Positions 61,994 through 64,000 of a stretch of 64,000 nt of DNA are shown piece by piece. Origin of the DNA: Chitinophagaceae bacterium (lineage in GTDB: Bacteria > Bacteroidota > Bacteroidia > Chitinophagales > Chitinophagaceae); the NCBI GenBank assembly GCA_016722465.1, contig JADKJC010000001.1:1742007-1806006 (forward strand), given 5' to 3'. Numbering within the stretch: the stretch's first letter is position 1; each line of letters starts with the position of its first letter. A program made the translations under genes and the position numbers. The notes beneath the pieces were generated by a model. That model ran no database searches and was not told where the DNA came from. It saw only the letters and a list, made by a program, of their open reading frames with translations.

Positions 61994-62502
61994 ATGAACT
62001 ACGATAATAAAACGGGCACACCCATCAACGAGCGGGTGATCATGGGCTACCTGGAAGAGATCAGCGACCCGGAGATCCCTGTATTGTCAATCGTTGACCT
62101 TGGTATTGTAAGGGCAATACAGTTAAACGAAGATGCATCTGGTGATATTGAAATTGAAGTGATCATTACTTCTACTTATACCGGTTGCCCCGCTATGGAT
62201 ATGATCGCTGCTGAGATTCGTGTAATGCTGGCCACCCTCGGGTTTAAAAAAGTAACGGTCACGCAATCGCTTTCACCGGCATGGACAACGGCATGGATGA
62301 GTGAAGAAGGAAAAAAGAAATTAAATGCATACGGCATTGCCCCGCCCGATAAAAAGATTTACGATACCTGCCGATGGAGTAGCTTGCCCTCAGTGTAAAT
62401 CTTGCAATACAAAACTATTAAGCGAATTTGGCAGTACTGCCTGCAAAGCATTGTATCAATGCAGTGATTGCAGAGCCGTTTGATTATTTCAAATGCCATT
62501 AA
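61994..62502 (+). CDS. paaD: Phenylacetate degradation protein PaaD (1,2-phenylacetyl-CoA epoxidase maturation), 3' end frameshifted
   Basis: PaaD is a DUF59/MIP18-type protein needed for the iron-sulfur or di-iron assembly of the epoxidase. ATG at 61994. The core LEEISDPEIPVLSIVDLGIVRAIQ and TSTYTGCPAMDMIAAEIRVML (metal-binding Cys) is intact, ending KKLNAYGIAPPDKKIYD. The frame stops at 62398, but two one-base shifts (near 62370 and 62475) restore CPQCKSCNTKLLSEFGSTACKALYQCSDCREPFDYFKCH and TAA 62500-62502, the zinc-ribbon tail of this family. Gene order paaA-B-C-D on one strand; the next genes are outside the window or replaced. Confidence 0.85.
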
Positions 62503-62605
62503 TAATAACTACAGCTTTTATATTTACAAAAAATCTTCCGATTTTATCTCCAAAAAACCAGTACCCGTATTAAAATAAAATGTTCTTTCAAAACAATTAA
62601 ACAAT

Positions 62606-64000
62606 TCACTCTTCATAAGTGATTAATGCAGTAATTGGTTTGCTGCCAATATTGGCGCTGCTGCCATTTTTCAGCACTATCACCAGGTTATTGTTTTGTA
62701 TTTGTATATTATATTCATAACCGGTGTATCAATATAGGAGGGTGGTATTTTCCATTGGCCTGAATAAGCCAAAGTTACCTGCACCATTACTTTGCTGTCG
62801 GTAATACCACCGCCCAGGGCGTAACCTTGTACCCCGTTAACGGCCGGGCCAAAGGGATAAAATCTTTTTCATTTCAATGGCAGGTGCTCCGCTTGCCTGT
62901 GTGCCTAGGCCTGGTATAATCACGAATATTCACTTTAGCATTCAGGCTAAGGCTGTCTGCAGAAAAATCGCCATAAATCAATGCCGCTGTACTATCTGCT
63001 TCTGAGTTTTCAATATATAACTTATTTGAACTTCGGCATTGGCACCCGCATTATTCCCGTGAAAGGTTACCGCCACCTGAGTTAAAAAAACCACCTGTGA
63101 TAACCAAGAGCAAGGTTGTTATTGCCGCTGACGTTGTTTAATAGTGCTTTCTGCCGATGGCCAAGTTATTACTGCCGGCAATGTTGCCGAACAAAGCTTG
63201 CTTCCAATGGCAAGGTTGTTAATGCCAAGATTAACATCGCTGAGAAAAAGAATTGTTCAACAAAGCACTGTCGCCGATGGCAATAATATCATCTCTCCTC
63301 GTTGTATATTAAAATATAGCACCGATACCATGGCATCTTTGACAGGGTTGAGGTAAGCATTGAAAAAGACCCAACTGCAACATTGTTTGTACCGGTGGTA
63401 TTACTGGCAGCGCTGATGTCCTACCGCCGTGTTATCAAAAACCTGTTGTGTTGCGGAATAGTTACTATAGCCTAATGATGTATTACTATGATCCGAGTGT
63501 ATTATTCTTTAAGGCCCCTGTATATCCAACAGCGGTATTCTGCTCACCGGCTGACATCTGCAGCTCCCAGCCCGTTTGAATACAAAGCGCTGTATCTCCA
63601 ACTGCTACCAGCTTTGCTTTTTTGTCCTCATTCAGTTCCAGCGCATTTCTTCCAAATGGCAACATTATTTTTCCCGGTAGATAAGTATTGGCTGCCCTGA
63701 ATCCATAATGGGTATTAAATGAATCGAGATAAGCGCTTTTTGATTATTCATGAGTACAAGGATGGGGCGCAATATTAATCCTGGTTCCCAATACCCGGGA
63801 TGCTCCGGTCCTGTGTATCCATTACCATTCGTCCCCCATGCATTGGAGGCTGTTTTAAATTGATCCACTCGTTCCGTTCCAGTAATAAAAGCCCCACCTT
63901 CCACCTATCCTGTTGGTATTATACCAGCAAGCCGGTAGCGGAGCGGTAACCGGTGCCAGCAAGTTTACATTGCCGATGCTGATCTTTGGAAGCAGCAAAC
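62606..64000 (-). pseudogene. 3' part of a repeat-rich surface/tail-fibre-like protein with many frame breaks (continues past window end)
   Basis: No long frame exists on the minus strand, but joining short frames gives a consistent protein. At the 3' side, DSTAALIYGDFSADSLSLNAKVNIRDY then ITDSKVMVQVTLAYSGQWKIPPSY, NNNLVIVLKNGSSANIGSKPITALITYEE before a stop at 62606-62608. Upstream (about 63080-63400) there are YadA-head-like repeats such as NNLAIGSKAL, SNNLAIG and DIIAIGDSALLNN, then NTAVGYTGALKNNT at about 63530. The pattern is that of large secreted Chitinophagaceae proteins with trimeric-adhesin-like N-A-V/I-G repeats. At least five indels break it; they could be sequence errors near a contig end. 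Confidence 0.6.

Noticed and set aside
1..64000. CRISPR arrays, prophage or defence islands
   Set aside because: No regular spaced repeats, no integrase or capsid genes and no recognisable defence genes were found; the palindromic repeats are not spaced as an array.

Overview
The window is chromosomal DNA of a Bacteroidota bacterium, most likely of the Chitinophagaceae type. Evidence: -7 boxes of the form TAnnTTTG before several genes, a GldC gliding gene, a C-terminal type IX secretion tail on a 1046-residue protein, a DUF6089 outer-membrane barrel beside a uppS-bamA-skp-skp-murI run, and AT-rich coding sequence. There are no rRNA genes, CRISPR arrays, insertion sequences or complete prophage. 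One tRNA-Arg(CCU) is present.

Layout. 0-8 kb: end of a PcrA/UvrD helicase, a PAS histidine-kinase-like protein without the usual phosphoacceptor His, an Nfu iron-sulfur protein, small cupin and SnoaL proteins, the pnuC-nadR nicotinamide riboside salvage pair, and recX. 7.5-15.3 kb: a leftward cluster of PqqD-like protein, ATP-grasp ligase, fold-III PLP decarboxylase, a urea-transporter/M23-peptidase fusion, a YaiO-like barrel, a TPR protein and a cupin. It looks like one undescribed pathway and has a 12-bp inverted repeat upstream. 15.4-26.6 kb: acetyltransferases, a PQQ-type sugar dehydrogenase, recA, an aldehyde dehydrogenase remnant, asnS, a D-lactate dehydrogenase-like gene and rho. 26.7-33 kb: selU and selD (2-selenouridine in tRNA) around a secreted Pro-rich protein, then a glycosyltransferase, gldC, yqeY and cvpA. 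33-49 kb: hydrolase, CBS protein, POTRA-barrel protein, nadK, GH109 (amber stop), DUF6089, a T9SS cargo protein, uppS, bamA, two skp/ompH genes, murI (frameshift). 49-59.5 kb: rpmH-rnpA-yidD, hsp20, tag, sodB, tadA, aldehyde dehydrogenase (3' frameshift), glutathione peroxidase, a PfkB kinase, an amidase, tRNA-Arg. 59.7-64 kb: a paaABCD phenylacetyl-CoA epoxidase operon and the 3' part of a repeat-rich surface protein, both carrying many one-base lesions.

The most unusual feature is a family of roughly 35-bp palindromic elements (core AAGTCCCTCC, short loop, GGAGGGATTTAGGGAGGC) that are not confined to intergenic DNA. They supply stop codons or terminal residues of genes (lysA-like, ATP-grasp, paaA, paaB, paaC) and sit in reading frame inside selU; a different palindrome sits in reading frame inside nadR. 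At the paaA/paaB and paaB/paaC junctions they occur as inverted pairs about 90-110 bp apart, like REPIN doublets. This resembles the protein-coding palindromic elements of Rickettsia.

The density of single-base indels rises sharply after about 59.7 kb, and the lesions at murI and the aldehyde dehydrogenase lie in A-runs. This suggests homopolymer or contig-end sequence error for many of them rather than true gene decay, but that cannot be settled from sequence alone.
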